Assembly (NCBI RefSeq): GCF_003047265.1
Contig: NZ_PZYY01000004.1
Coordinates: forward strand, 124,001-188,000
Direction: 5' to 3'
From: Nocardioides terrigena
GTDB taxonomy: Bacteria; Actinomycetota; Actinomycetes; Propionibacteriales; Nocardioidaceae
DNA: 64,000 nucleotides
Below are positions 50,121 to 58,319 of the stretch, one piece after another; position 1 is the stretch's first letter, and each line of letters begins with the position of its first letter. The notes under the pieces were generated by a model. It did no database searches, was not told where the DNA came from, and saw only the letters and a program-made list of their open reading frames with translations. A program made the position numbers and the translations under genes.

Positions 50121-51521
50121 TCAGGACGCCTCGGCGACCACCGTGCGGATCGCGTCGGCCTCCTCGGTGACGGTCGCCGCGTCGACCAGGTCGCCGGCCT
50201 CGTCGGTCAGCAGGGCGGCCCACCGGTCGATCACCTCGTCCGCGAGACCGCTCGCGTAGAGCTCCGCGGCCAGGTCGGCGCGGGCCTGCTCGACCAGGTC
50301 CGCCCACTCCTCGACCGCGGTGAAGCGCTCGACGAGGACGTTGGACCCGCCGCGCATGCCCCCACCCTCGGGGCGCTCACCGTCGGCCGTCCCGGCGGGT
50401 GGCTCCATCCCCTCGGGCAGCTCGGTGGGCATGCCCTCAGGCAGCTCCTCCGGCATCCCCTCCGGCAGGTCCGTGGGCATCCCTTCCGGGCGCTCGCCGT
50501 CGGGGAACGCCCCGGGTCCGCCACCGGGCCCTCCATCGCCGGGTCCCCCGAGGCCGCCGAAGGCGAGGTTGTGGTCCCAGGCGACCACGGTGAAGCCGCC
50601 GGACTCGGCGTCGTACCGCAGGTAGGAGTTGTTGCCGGGGCCGTCGATGTCGTCGGCGTTGCCGACCAGCTCCTCGAACGCCAGGTAGCGCGCGAAGGCC
50701 TCGACGTCGAGCCGGTCGGGCAGCTCCTCCTCGAGCTCGGCGTCGGTGCCGTTGTTGAGGAGGTCGAGCAGCTCGATCAGCGGGGTCAGGTCCTCCTCAC
50801 CGGTCTCCTGGTCGAAGACGTCGGCGTAGGAGTCCGGGTCGTCACCGCGCCACGACCAGTCGCCCTCCGCCTCGGACTTGTAGAGCAGCCCCTCGGTGCT
50901 GAAGTTCTCCCGCTCCCACGCCTCGTCGAGGGCCTGGACCACCAGCCGGAGGCGGGCCTCGCCGCCGTTGACGCTGAAGGACGTGGCGACGGCGTGCTCG
51001 CTGGCCAGGCCGGTCTCGGCCAGCAGGTCGAGCGCCACCGCCTCGTTGAGCGCGGTCTCGGTGTTGTTCGAGCGGACCACGAAGTCGGTCCACCCGTCGA
51101 GCTGCTGGCCGTCGACGTACTCGTCGAGTCGCAGCAGCCACGGCAGCTCGGCCGGGTCTGCGTCGTCGGTGACGCCGCGCAGCGAGGAGTTGCCCTTGAG
51201 GCGCAGGCCCACCTGCTCGAAGGTCGCGCCGTCGATGGTGGCGGTCGCCTCGATCCACTCCTTGTCGCCGGACTCCTGGTAGGTGTCGATCATGGTCGCC
51301 ACGGCGGCCTCGTCGACCTCGACGGCGACGTCGTGGACCGTGCCGGCGTCCCAGATGCCGGAGCCGTCCGGCACCTCGACGGCGGCGGTGACGACGCCGC
51401 TCGTCGCCGGCCCCGGATCGCGCAGGGTCACCGTGGCGGTGGTCCCGCCGGCGAGGGCGAGCGCGGCGACGCTCGCGGCCACGACCGTACGACGCCGCGG
51501 GCGCTGCGTCCCCCGGCTCAC
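50121..51521 (-). CDS. CotH-family protein kinase-like protein, exported
   Basis: A 466-residue protein. It has an N-terminal signal/anchor (about 14-34) and a CotH domain with VGLRLKGNSSLRG (nucleotide-loop region, about 95-107), NADDIDGPGNNSYLRYD and VVAWDHNLAFG (metal and catalytic region). Spore CotH phosphorylates coat proteins; bacterial relatives outside spore formers are untested. After the catalytic part a Pro/Glu/Gly/Met repeat of period 10 (PTDLPEGM, PEELPEGM, PTELPEGM) forms a linker. The start is GTG 51521, overlapping the VTC stop (GTGA). It is the last gene of the DUF4956-VTC-CotH operon. Confidence 0.85.
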   Translation of the reverse strand: MSRGTQRPRRRTVVAASVAALALAGGTTATVTLRDPGPATSGVVTAAVEVPDGSGIWDAGTVHDVAVEVDEAAVATMIDTYQESGDKEWIEATATIDGATFEQVGLRLKGNSSLRGVTDDADPAELPWLLRLDEYVDGQQLDGWTDFVVRSNNTETALNEAVALDLLAETGLASEHAVATSFSVNGGEARLRLVVQALDEAWERENFSTEGLLYKSEAEGDWSWRGDDPDSYADVFDQETGEEDLTPLIELLDLLNNGTDAELEEELPDRLDVEAFARYLAFEELVGNADDIDGPGNNSYLRYDAESGGFTVVAWDHNLAFGGLGGPGDGGPGGGPGAFPDGERPEGMPTDLPEGMPEELPEGMPTELPEGMEPPAGTADGERPEGGGMRGGSNVLVERFTAVEEWADLVEQARADLAAELYASGLADEVIDRWAALLTDEAGDLVDAATVTEEADAIRTVVAEAS

Positions 51522-52297
51522 GCGGCGTCCCCCGCCGAGCGGACCAGGCCGTCTGACAGGTGCCGGGTGGTGACCCGATGCCAGCGGTTGCCGGGCAGCT
51601 CGGGCGTGAGCAGCGACAGACCGGTGCCGTACTTGCTGATCCGCACCGGGCGGTGGCCCAGCGACCACAGCCGCCGGTCCAGCGGACCGACCCCGCCGGG
51701 CGCCGACTTGGTCTCGACCACCAGCACCGAGCCGACCTCCGCCCGCCCCGACGCCGTCGTCCAGGTGAGACCGGCGTCGACGGTGGCCCGGCCGGCCCCG
51801 CCCGGGAGCAGCAGCGTGGCGCGGCGATAGCCGGTGTGCAGGGTCGGCACCAGCCCGAGCGGGTCGACGCCGAGGGCACCCGCGGCGACGAGCCGGTCGG
51901 CGACCCAGCCGGCCTCGTCCGCACCGACCTGCTCGCGTCGCGCGGCGTCGTACGGCATCCGGTCCTTGACCGTGACCCCGCGGCTGCCGCGGGTCTTGAC
52001 CTCCAGCCAGCACTCGCCGGTGTCGGCGTAGAGCCGGGTGCGGACCTTCCAGCGGCGCCGGCGCGGGTGGGCCGACGCGGCCCAGCTGGCGAGGTCGGTG
52101 GTGTCGAGGTACGTCGACTCGTAGCGCGCCGAGCGGCGCCCGTCGATCTCGAGGACCCTCAGCCCGGGCACGCCGGTGACGGTGGCGCCGAGGTCGCCGA
52201 CGGGGACGACGTACTTGCGATCGGTCCGCACCAGCAGGGCGGCGGCGGCATTCAGGTCGGCGAGCCCGACGGCGGGCAGGGCGGCGAGGGCATCCAT
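51518..52297 (-). CDS. VTC-domain (polyphosphate polymerase-like) protein
   Basis: A 259-residue VTC domain, a tunnel fold that in yeast Vtc4 makes polyphosphate from ATP. Basic tunnel residues are visible: RTDRKYVVP (about 24-32), YESTYLDTTDL, RRWKVRTRLY, CWLEVKTRG, TVKDRMPY and RISKYGTG near the end. Soluble. ATG 52297 has GGGGAG seven bases upstream; GTG 52312 is an alternative. It is sandwiched between DUF4956 and CotH genes, a recurrent trio suggesting joint action on a phosphorylated surface component. Confidence 0.88.
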   Translation of the reverse strand: MDALAALPAVGLADLNAAAALLVRTDRKYVVPVGDLGATVTGVPGLRVLEIDGRRSARYESTYLDTTDLASWAASAHPRRRRWKVRTRLYADTGECWLEVKTRGSRGVTVKDRMPYDAARREQVGADEAGWVADRLVAAGALGVDPLGLVPTLHTGYRRATLLLPGGAGRATVDAGLTWTTASGRAEVGSVLVVETKSAPGGVGPLDRRLWSLGHRPVRISKYGTGLSLLTPELPGNRWHRVTTRHLSDGLVRSAGDAA

Positions 52298-52313
52298 GTC
52301 GGCGCTCCCCACG

Positions 52314-52907
52314 TCAGTGCGTCGCGAGGGCGGCGGACCGCTCGACCGCCGACACGACCGGTCGCGGCGAGGGTGCGTAGCGGACGTCGACCGTGGTCGA
52401 GTCGTTGACGAGGTCGACCCGCAGCGCGACGGCGCGGTGCACCCGGGCGTCGAGGACGACCTCGAGCCGCTCCACCAGGGCGGCCTCGTCGGTGATCGCC
52501 GAGTCGAGGACCACGACCTGCTGACGGGCACCGCGCTGGAGCAGGGCGCTGTCCGCGACCGCGACGACGACCACCAGCATCGCCATCAGGGCCAGCGCCA
52601 GCTGCGGGTCACCGGCTCCGAGTCCGCCGAGCAGGCCGAGGGCCAGCGAGGCGAAGTAGTAGGCGATCTCGTGCTGGCCGAGCTCGGCCGAGCGCAGCCG
52701 GATGATGGAGAGCACCCCGAAGAGGCCGAGGCCCAGGCCCACCGTCGCCGCGCTGCTGGACAGGGCGATGGTGACGGCCAGGACGCCGACGTTGATGGCG
52801 ATGAAGGCGGTCACGAGGTCGCCGCGACGGTGGCGGGGGAAGTAGACGGCGAGGGCGAGGACCAGGACGGCGACGACGTCGGCCAGGGCGAGCAGGTAGG
52901 TGGGCAT
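52314..52907 (-). CDS. DUF4956 membrane protein
   Basis: A 197-residue protein with four membrane helices (about 3-22, 33-55, 60-78, 84-110) and a cytoplasmic C-terminal domain (about 115-197) resembling a ferredoxin-like fold. The GLGLFGVLSIIRLRSAELGQHE motif region is typical of DUF4956. Its job may be to pair a membrane channel with the VTC polymerase, by analogy with VTC complexes. ATG 52907 follows GGAGGAAC. First gene of the trio. Confidence 0.85.
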   Translation of the reverse strand: MPTYLLALADVVAVLVLALAVYFPRHRRGDLVTAFIAINVGVLAVTIALSSSAATVGLGLGLFGVLSIIRLRSAELGQHEIAYYFASLALGLLGGLGAGDPQLALALMAMLVVVVAVADSALLQRGARQQVVVLDSAITDEAALVERLEVVLDARVHRAVALRVDLVNDSTTVDVRYAPSPRPVVSAVERSAALATH

Positions 52908-53022
52908 GCGGGGGTTCCTCCGGTTCGGCTGCGTGTCCCCGCAGGCTCGCGTCCCCACCTGTACCCGACCTGCCGTGCGCCTGTGACGACCCTGTGAGGC
53001 AGCCCCCGTGTCGCAGTCGTTC

Positions 53023-53463
53023 TCAGTCGCGCGGGCGGGTGTGCACGAGCCAGGCGATGCCGAGGAAGGGCAGCACCAGCGGGAGGTAGCCGTAGCCCTG
53101 GCCGTACGCCGACCACACGGTCGCGTCCGGGAAGAGCTCCGGGTCCAGCACGGTCAGGGTGCCGACCGTGAGGACCCCGACGAGCTCGAAGCCGACGGCC
53201 GCCCACGCCATGGTGCGGGGCCGCGGACCGACCTCGGCGAGGCCCAGCGTCGCGAGCACGTAGACCACCGCGGCGAGCGCCGACAGCGTGTAGGCCAGCG
53301 GCGCCTCGGAGGCCTTGGTGAGCAGCTGGACGAGGCTGCGCGCGGTCGCGGCCAGCGCGAAGACGGCGTACGTCGCCACGAGGACGCGCCCGAGCCCGGT
53401 CGAGGTGGAGCTCCGCCCGGACCTGCCCGGGGCAGGGGTGCGGGCAGCGTCAGGCTGCGGCAT
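53023..53463 (-). CDS. Four-helix integral membrane protein, unknown function
   Basis: A 146-residue protein with a polar N-terminus (1-25) and four hydrophobic helices (LVATYAVFALAATARSLV, LAYTLSALAAVVYVLATLGL, MAWAAVGFELVGVLTVGTLT, YLPLVLPFLGIAWLVHT). It overlaps the preceding membrane gene by 14 bp, so they are co-translated. I do not recognise the family beyond actinobacterial conserved membrane proteins. Confidence 0.72.
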   Translation of the reverse strand: MPQPDAARTPAPGRSGRSSTSTGLGRVLVATYAVFALAATARSLVQLLTKASEAPLAYTLSALAAVVYVLATLGLAEVGPRPRTMAWAAVGFELVGVLTVGTLTVLDPELFPDATVWSAYGQGYGYLPLVLPFLGIAWLVHTRPRD

Positions 53464-53809
53464 GGATCTGCTCCAGGCGCAGGACGAGGAAGGCGACGGT
53501 GAGCAGGGCGACGATCAGCACCGCCGTGGCCCCGCGGCTGCGCTCCCCCAGCGACCAGAGCAGGCCCAGCGGCAGGATGACCAGCACGGCCAGGAGGTAG
53601 CCGACGAAGGTGATGCCGGGGTCGCCGCTGCCACCGATGAGCTGGCCGATGCCGACGACCGCCTGGACGACCAGACCGGCCTCGAGGAGCGCGAGCAGGG
53701 CCACGAGCACCCGGTCGGGGCTGCGGTCGAGGGCGACGTACACACCGGTGACGAGCGCGAGGACGAGCGAGGCCACGATGAGGACCGTCTGGAGCGGATC
53801 GATCACCAC
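53450..53809 (-). CDS. Small four-helix membrane protein, unknown function
   Basis: A 119-residue protein of four hydrophobic helices and almost no soluble part (TVLIVASLVLALVTGVYVAL, VLVALLALLEAGLVVQAVVG, FVGYLLAVLVILPLGLLWSL, AVLIVALLTVAFLVLRLEQI). GTG 53809 is the start. It is paired with the downstream 146-residue membrane protein. Function unknown. Confidence 0.72.
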   Translation of the reverse strand: MVIDPLQTVLIVASLVLALVTGVYVALDRSPDRVLVALLALLEAGLVVQAVVGIGQLIGGSGDPGITFVGYLLAVLVILPLGLLWSLGERSRGATAVLIVALLTVAFLVLRLEQIHAAA

Positions 53810-53835
53810 CCCAGTCTGTCAGGGCACCGGAGGGG

Positions 53836-54429
53836 TCAGACCGCCGCGTCGGCCGTCGGGCGACCGGTGCACAACATCAGCAGCTCGGTCATCGGGGCGC
53901 GCAGCTCGGGGCCGGTGCCGCGGACCCAGTCGGTGTCGGTGGCGACCAGGCGGTGCTCGCTGAAGAGGTGGCGGGTGCCGAAGAGGAGGGCGAGGGTCCG
54001 CACCCGGTCGGCGGCGACGGCCGCCGCCTCGGGGGGTGCCGCCACGGTGCGACCGAGCGGGCGCACGATGTCCTGGGTGTGCACGATCGCGTCGATGAGC
54101 GGCTCGACGTGCGTGACGGTGAGCGGCCCCTTGCGGACCTCGGCCCACTCGTCGTACTGCGCGAGGATGTCGGCCACCGGCGCGCGCCCCCGGCGCTGCC
54201 CGTCGCGCAGGATCATCCCGTTGTAGCCGCGCCACATGCCGCCCATGACCTTGACCGTGCTGACCAGGCCCAGCTGCGGGCCGGCGATCACGTGGGCGGC
54301 GACGTCGCGCACCCGCCAGCCCGCGCACAGCGACGGCTGGTCCCACTCCTCGGGGGTGAGGTCGCGGAGCACGTCGCGCAGGGCGAGCCGCTGGGCGATC
54401 GTGTGCTGCCAGACCTCGTCGCGCTCCAT
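53836..54429 (-). CDS. Maleylpyruvate isomerase-type mycothiol-dependent enzyme (DinB-like fold)
   Basis: A 197-residue protein of the MDMPI/TIGR03083-like family: RDVLRDLTPEEWDQPSLCAGWRVRDVAAHVI near the N-terminus carries the helix with the first metal His, and HVEPLIDAIVHTQDI gives the later His ligands. Such enzymes use mycothiol as cofactor in isomerisations or S-transfer. ATG 54429 has GGAGG. Divergent from a MarR regulator, with a dyad between, so it is probably controlled by it. Confidence 0.85.
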   Translation of the reverse strand: MERDEVWQHTIAQRLALRDVLRDLTPEEWDQPSLCAGWRVRDVAAHVIAGPQLGLVSTVKVMGGMWRGYNGMILRDGQRRGRAPVADILAQYDEWAEVRKGPLTVTHVEPLIDAIVHTQDIVRPLGRTVAAPPEAAAVAADRVRTLALLFGTRHLFSEHRLVATDTDWVRGTGPELRAPMTELLMLCTGRPTADAAV

Positions 54430-54455
54430 GAAATCCCTCCGGACCGTCAGTCTCC

Positions 54456-54474
54456 CTGACCACTTTATGGTCAG
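54456..54474. promoter_or_regulatory. MarR operator candidate
   Basis: CTGACCA (54456-54462) and TGGTCAG (54468-54474) form a 7-bp dyad with a 5-bp centre in the 76-bp divergent region. A second half-site pair, GTCAG (54446-54450) and CTGAC (54456-54460), overlaps it. TAGGCT (54476-54481) is a -10 candidate for the marR gene. Confidence 0.6.
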
Positions 54475-54505
54475 ATAGGCTGACGATGTTGTCAAGGAGG
54501 AACCC

Positions 54506-54952
54506 ATGGCCCAACCGCACCCGGCGGTGCTGATGTTCGTCTCGCATCGCCACGTGGAGAGGCAGGTGCTCGAGCACCTGTGGGAGCGCGGGTACGACGA
54601 CATCACCATCGCGCAGGGCCGGATCGCGGCCCGTCTCGGCGAGCACGGGTCCCGGCTCACCGAGCTGGCCGAGGCTGCCCAGGTGACCAAGCAGACCGCC
54701 GGCTACCTCGTCGACCAGCTCGAGCGCGCCGGGTACGTCGAGCGGCGGCCGGACCCGACCGACGCCCGGGCCCGGCTCGTCTGCCTCAGCGACCGGGGGC
54801 GTGCCGTGCAGCGGGAGGCCCGCACCGTCGAGCGACGCATCGCGCGCGAGTGGTCGCGCCACCTCGGGGCGGAGCGCTACGGCGAGCTGCGCACCATGCT
54901 GGCGGAGCTGCGCGAGATCACCGACCCGTGGTGGGAGGGCCGGGAGGCCTGA
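54506..54952 (+). CDS. MarR-family transcriptional regulator
   Basis: A 148-residue winged-helix dimeric regulator. DNA-recognition helix region LTELAEAAQVTKQTAGYLVDQLERAGYV (about 50-77), wing RRPDPTDARARLVCLSDRG. One Cys (in LVCLS) could be redox active. ATG 54506 has AAGGAGG six bases upstream. It is divergent from the mycothiol-type enzyme gene and likely binds the dyad between them. Confidence 0.92.
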   Translation: MAQPHPAVLMFVSHRHVERQVLEHLWERGYDDITIAQGRIAARLGEHGSRLTELAEAAQVTKQTAGYLVDQLERAGYVERRPDPTDARARLVCLSDRGRAVQREARTVERRIAREWSRHLGAERYGELRTMLAELREITDPWWEGREA

Positions 54953-54970
54953 CCCGGCCATGATGGTGCG

Positions 54971-56029
54971 GTGACCACGCCCCCCGCCGCGCCCCCGCGC
55001 TGGGTGCTGCACGTCGACATGGACCAGTTCCTCGTCGCCGTGGAGCTGCTGCGCCGGCCCGACCTGGTGGGACGGCCGGTCATCGTCGGTGGTCGCGGCG
55101 ACCCGACCGAGCGCGCCGTCGTCTCCACCGCGTCGTACGAGGCCCGTGAGCACGGGGTCGGGTCCGGCATGCCGCTGCGGGTGGCGGTCCGCAAGTGCCC
55201 CGACGCGGTGCTGCTGCCGGTCGACCGGCCGGTCTACGAGGCCGCGTCCGCCCGGGTGATGCAGACGCTGAAGGACCTCCCCGGCACCGTGGTGGAGGTG
55301 CTCGGCTGGGACGAGGCCTTCGTCGGCGTCCACACCGACGACCCCGAGGCCACCGCCGGGTCCGTGCGGGCCACGGTCCTGGAGGCCACCGGGCTGCACT
55401 GCTCGGTCGGCATCGGCGACACCCTCGTGCGGGCCAAGACGGCGACCGGCTTCGGCAAGCCGCGGGGCACGTTCGTGCTCACCCGCGAGACCTGGCTGGA
55501 CGTGATGGGCGAGCGCCCGACGACCGCGCTGTGGGGCGTGGGCCCGCGGATCTCGGCCCGGCTAGCCGGCCTCGGGATCGACACCGTCGCCCAGCTGGCG
55601 AGCGCACCGGTCGAGGCGCTGGTCGCCGAACTCGGACCGTCCGGCGGGGCACACGTGGGTCGGCTCGGCCGTGGGGGCGGTCGGGACTGGCCCGACGACA
55701 CCCCGTGGGTCGCCCGGGCGCACGGCCACGAGACGACCTACCAGCGCGACCTCGACCCGGCCGAGGTCCCGGAGGCGTTGCGCGTGCTCGCCGAGCAGGT
55801 GGTGGCCGACCTGCGTCGCGAGGAGCGGGCGGCGATGCGGGTGCATCTCAAGGTGCGGGTCAAGCCGTTCTTCACCTCCACCAAGGTCCGCAAGCTCGCC
55901 GAGCCGACGTACGACGTCGACGTCATCGCCACCACGGCCCACGAGCTCTACCTGGCGCTCGGCGACGACCGGCCGGTGCGGCTGCTCGGCATCCGTGGCG
56001 AGATGGTGCCGCCGGAGGGTGGCTACTGA
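54971..56029 (+). CDS. dinB: Y-family DNA polymerase IV, DinB2 type with Leu steric gate
   Basis: A 352-residue lesion-bypass polymerase. The catalytic Asp motif is LHVDMDQFLVAVE (D16, D18) and the second carboxylate pair is in LGWDEAF. The steric-gate residue after DMDxF, normally Phe or Tyr, is Leu21. Mycobacterium smegmatis DinB2 has the same substitution and GWDEAF-type motif and incorporates ribonucleotides readily, so this protein likely does too. HhH and little-finger regions follow (ALWGVGPRISARLAGLGID; VKPFFTSTKVRKL). GTG 54971 has CATGAT 6 bp upstream. Confidence 0.9.
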   Translation: MTTPPAAPPRWVLHVDMDQFLVAVELLRRPDLVGRPVIVGGRGDPTERAVVSTASYEAREHGVGSGMPLRVAVRKCPDAVLLPVDRPVYEAASARVMQTLKDLPGTVVEVLGWDEAFVGVHTDDPEATAGSVRATVLEATGLHCSVGIGDTLVRAKTATGFGKPRGTFVLTRETWLDVMGERPTTALWGVGPRISARLAGLGIDTVAQLASAPVEALVAELGPSGGAHVGRLGRGGGRDWPDDTPWVARAHGHETTYQRDLDPAEVPEALRVLAEQVVADLRREERAAMRVHLKVRVKPFFTSTKVRKLAEPTYDVDVIATTAHELYLALGDDRPVRLLGIRGEMVPPEGGY

Positions 56030-56099
56030 GGGTCGTCCCGTTGTCCACAGGCCCGGGACGGCGGGGTTGGCGGGGGCGCTCCGCGGGCACCGGTGAGGG

Positions 56100-56489
56100 A
56101 TGGACACCGACGACTGGAGCGCCCGGCTCCGCCAGGACACCACCCGGCGGCTCGAGGCCGTCTCCCGGATGCAGGACGAGCTCGCGCAGGTGCACGGCGA
56201 GGCCGCGGCGGCCGGCGGGCTCGTGCGGGTGCGGGTCGGCCCGACCGGCCTGCCCACCGAGCTGCACCTCGCACCGGACGCGATGCGCCTGTCCGCCGAC
56301 CAGCTGGCCCGCCACGTGGTCGCGGCCATCACCGAGGCCGCCGCGTCCGCGGGCGAGCGGGTGCGGGAGGTGGTCGGGGAGCTCGTCCCCGGGGTCGACC
56401 TCGAGGCACTGCTGTCCGGCCCCGTCGTTGCGGCCGACCGGGAGGCCGTCGACGAGGAGCTCGACCGCTGGCGGTCGGCGGGGCCCTAG
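56100..56489 (+). CDS. YbaB/EbfC-like nucleoid-associated protein
   Basis: A 129-residue protein: an N-terminal coiled segment (RLRQDTTRRLEAVSRMQDEL), a short sheet (GLVRVRVGPTGLPTELHLAPDAM) and a C-terminal helix, the fold of YbaB DNA-binding proteins and of the ESX-associated variants in actinobacteria. No partner secretion genes are adjacent. Its stop is 10 bp from the convergent rimK stop. Confidence 0.65.
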   Translation: MDTDDWSARLRQDTTRRLEAVSRMQDELAQVHGEAAAAGGLVRVRVGPTGLPTELHLAPDAMRLSADQLARHVVAAITEAAASAGERVREVVGELVPGVDLEALLSGPVVAADREAVDEELDRWRSAGP

Positions 56490-56499
56490 CCGGGTGCCG

Positions 56500-57693
56500 T
56501 CACTCCTGCTCGTGGATCGGGTGCTTGGGCAGCTTCTTGACCTTCTGCCGACGCTTGCGGCGCTCGGGGATCATCGAGCGCATCTCCTCGAGCCGCCCGA
56601 AGCACAGCAGCCGGTCCTCGGGCTCGAGGACGTGGCTGCCGCGCGGGTTGGGGATCACCGACGTGCCACGGTGCAGGGTCAGCACCGAGATGTCCTTCTC
56701 CCGCAGGCCCGACTCCTCGAGGGACTTGCCCACGATGTCGGCGTCGCCGTGCACGAGCAGCTCCGCGACGCCGTACCCGGTCGAGACGCTCAGCCGCTGC
56801 CGCACGTCGATCTGCGGGAAGGCGACCTGGTTGTCGATGTAGTCGATGATCGCGCCGGCCACGTCGAGCTTGGTCGCGTTCTCGATGCCCTCGAGGCCGG
56901 GCGAGGAGTTGACCTCCATCACCTGCGGGCCGTCGTTGCCCTCCAGCATGTCGACGCCGGCGACCTTGAGGCCCATGATCTGGGCGGAGCGGACGGCCGC
57001 CTCCTCGAAGGCCTGGTCCAGCTCGACCGGCTCGACCGACCCGCCGCGGTGCACGTTGGAGCGGAACTCGTCGCCCTGCGCCACCCGCCGCATCGCGGCG
57101 ACCACGCGGTCGCCGACCACCAGCGCGCGGATGTCGCGGCCCTTGCTCTCCTTGACGAAGCGCTGGATGAGGACGTTCTGCTTGGTGCTCTGCAGGGTCT
57201 CGATGATCGCCTCGGCCACCTTGATGTCCGGCGCGAGGATGACCCCGATGCCCTGGGTGCCCTCGAGGAGCTTGATCACGACGGGCGCGCCACCCACGCG
57301 CTCGATGGCCGGGATCACGTCGGCGCGGTCGCGCACGAAGGTCGTGGCGGGCATGGCGATGCCGTGCTTGGACAGGATCTGCGTCGCGCGCAGCTTGTCG
57401 CGCGAGTTCGAGATGCCGTACGCCGTGTTGGGCGTGTAGACGTCCATCTGCTCGAACTGGCGGACCACGGCGGTGCCGAAGTAGGTGATCGAGTTGCCGA
57501 TTCGCGGCAGGATCGCGTCGTAGTCGGAGAGCTGCTTGCCGCGGAACTGGAGGTCCGGCTCCTTGCCCGACAGGTCGATGCCGAAGCGCAGGGTGTTGAG
57601 CACCTTGACCTCGTGCCCGCGGTCGAGCGCCGCGGTGCGCAGGCGCTGGGTGCTGTACGCCCGGGGGGCGCGGGACAGGATCGCGAGCTTCAC
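56500..57693 (-). CDS. rimK: RimK-family ATP-grasp ligase fused to a TrkA-C domain
   Basis: A 397-residue protein. Residues 1-295 form a RimK ATP-grasp glutamate ligase (ILPRIGNSITYFGTAVVRQFE, VVIKLLEGTQGIGV, VDMLEGNDGPQVMEVNSSPGLEGIE), which adds Glu to a protein or small-molecule acceptor such as ribosomal S6. A TrkA-C (RCK_C) domain follows at about 305-378 (LLVHGDADIVGKSLEESGLR, VIPNPRGSHVLEPEDRLLCFG), a ligand-sensing module rare on RimK, then a Lys/Arg tail. The start is GTG 57693, 17 bp from the divergent RimB-like start. Confidence 0.9.
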   Translation of the reverse strand: MKLAILSRAPRAYSTQRLRTAALDRGHEVKVLNTLRFGIDLSGKEPDLQFRGKQLSDYDAILPRIGNSITYFGTAVVRQFEQMDVYTPNTAYGISNSRDKLRATQILSKHGIAMPATTFVRDRADVIPAIERVGGAPVVIKLLEGTQGIGVILAPDIKVAEAIIETLQSTKQNVLIQRFVKESKGRDIRALVVGDRVVAAMRRVAQGDEFRSNVHRGGSVEPVELDQAFEEAAVRSAQIMGLKVAGVDMLEGNDGPQVMEVNSSPGLEGIENATKLDVAGAIIDYIDNQVAFPQIDVRQRLSVSTGYGVAELLVHGDADIVGKSLEESGLREKDISVLTLHRGTSVIPNPRGSHVLEPEDRLLCFGRLEEMRSMIPERRKRRQKVKKLPKHPIHEQE

Positions 57694-57710
57694 TCTTCAC
57701 ACCTGATTGG

Positions 57711-58193
57711 ATGGGGGGCGTGGCCGATCCCCATCCAACCATCGTCGCCGGCTGGCGCGAGTGGGTCTCCCTCCCGGACGCGGGGGTGGAGTGGATCAAG
57801 GCCAAGCTCGACACCGGTGCGCGGTCGTCGTCGATCCACGCGTTCGGCCTCGAGGAGTTCTCCCGCGACGGCGAGGCCTGGGTGCGGTTCTCCATCCGGC
57901 CCTGGCAGCGCTCCGAGGAGGACACGGTCACCCACGAGTGCCCGGTCCACGACCGGCGCCTCGTGCGCAGCTCGTCCGGCCACTCCGAGGAGCGGTACGT
58001 CGTGCTGATGGCCCTGCGGCTCGTCGACCGGACCGTCACCGCCGAGGTCACCCTGAGCAGCCGCGACGAGATGGGCTTCCGGATGCTCGTCGGGCGCGAG
58101 GCGCTGCGCCAGGGCTTCCTCGTCGACTCCCACCGGTCCTACGTCGGCGGGCGGCCCCGGCGGGCCGTGCGCCGTCGCAACCGCGGGGTCTGA
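57711..58193 (+). CDS. RimB-like retropepsin (putative ATP-dependent zinc protease)
   Basis: A 160-residue DUF785 protein with a retropepsin-like active site, KAKLDTGARSSSIHA (about 28-42, DTGA triad). Further family motifs are HECPVHDRRLVRSSSGHSEERYVV and FRMLVGREALRQGFLVDSH. In Pseudomonas the rimABK operon pairs such a protein with RimK, where it affects ribosomal protein glutamylation. Here the two are divergent from a 17-bp gap. ATG 57711 is used; GTG 57720 is possible. Confidence 0.87.
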   Translation: MGGVADPHPTIVAGWREWVSLPDAGVEWIKAKLDTGARSSSIHAFGLEEFSRDGEAWVRFSIRPWQRSEEDTVTHECPVHDRRLVRSSSGHSEERYVVLMALRLVDRTVTAEVTLSSRDEMGFRMLVGREALRQGFLVDSHRSYVGGRPRRAVRRRNRGV

Positions 58194-58319
58194 CCGGGGC
58201 CTGCCCGACGAGCTCACAGCCGACGCACAACCTCACGCCACCTCGCCGACAGGTCCGGTGCGCACGATCGGGTCCACGAGCCGCCGACGCGGCGTCCCAG
58301 ACCCGAGAGGTTCCATCCC

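Noticed and set aside
55195..58008. 937-codon plus-strand open frame over dinB, YbaB-like and rimK
   Set aside because: Runs out of frame through three recognisable genes and has no motif of its own.
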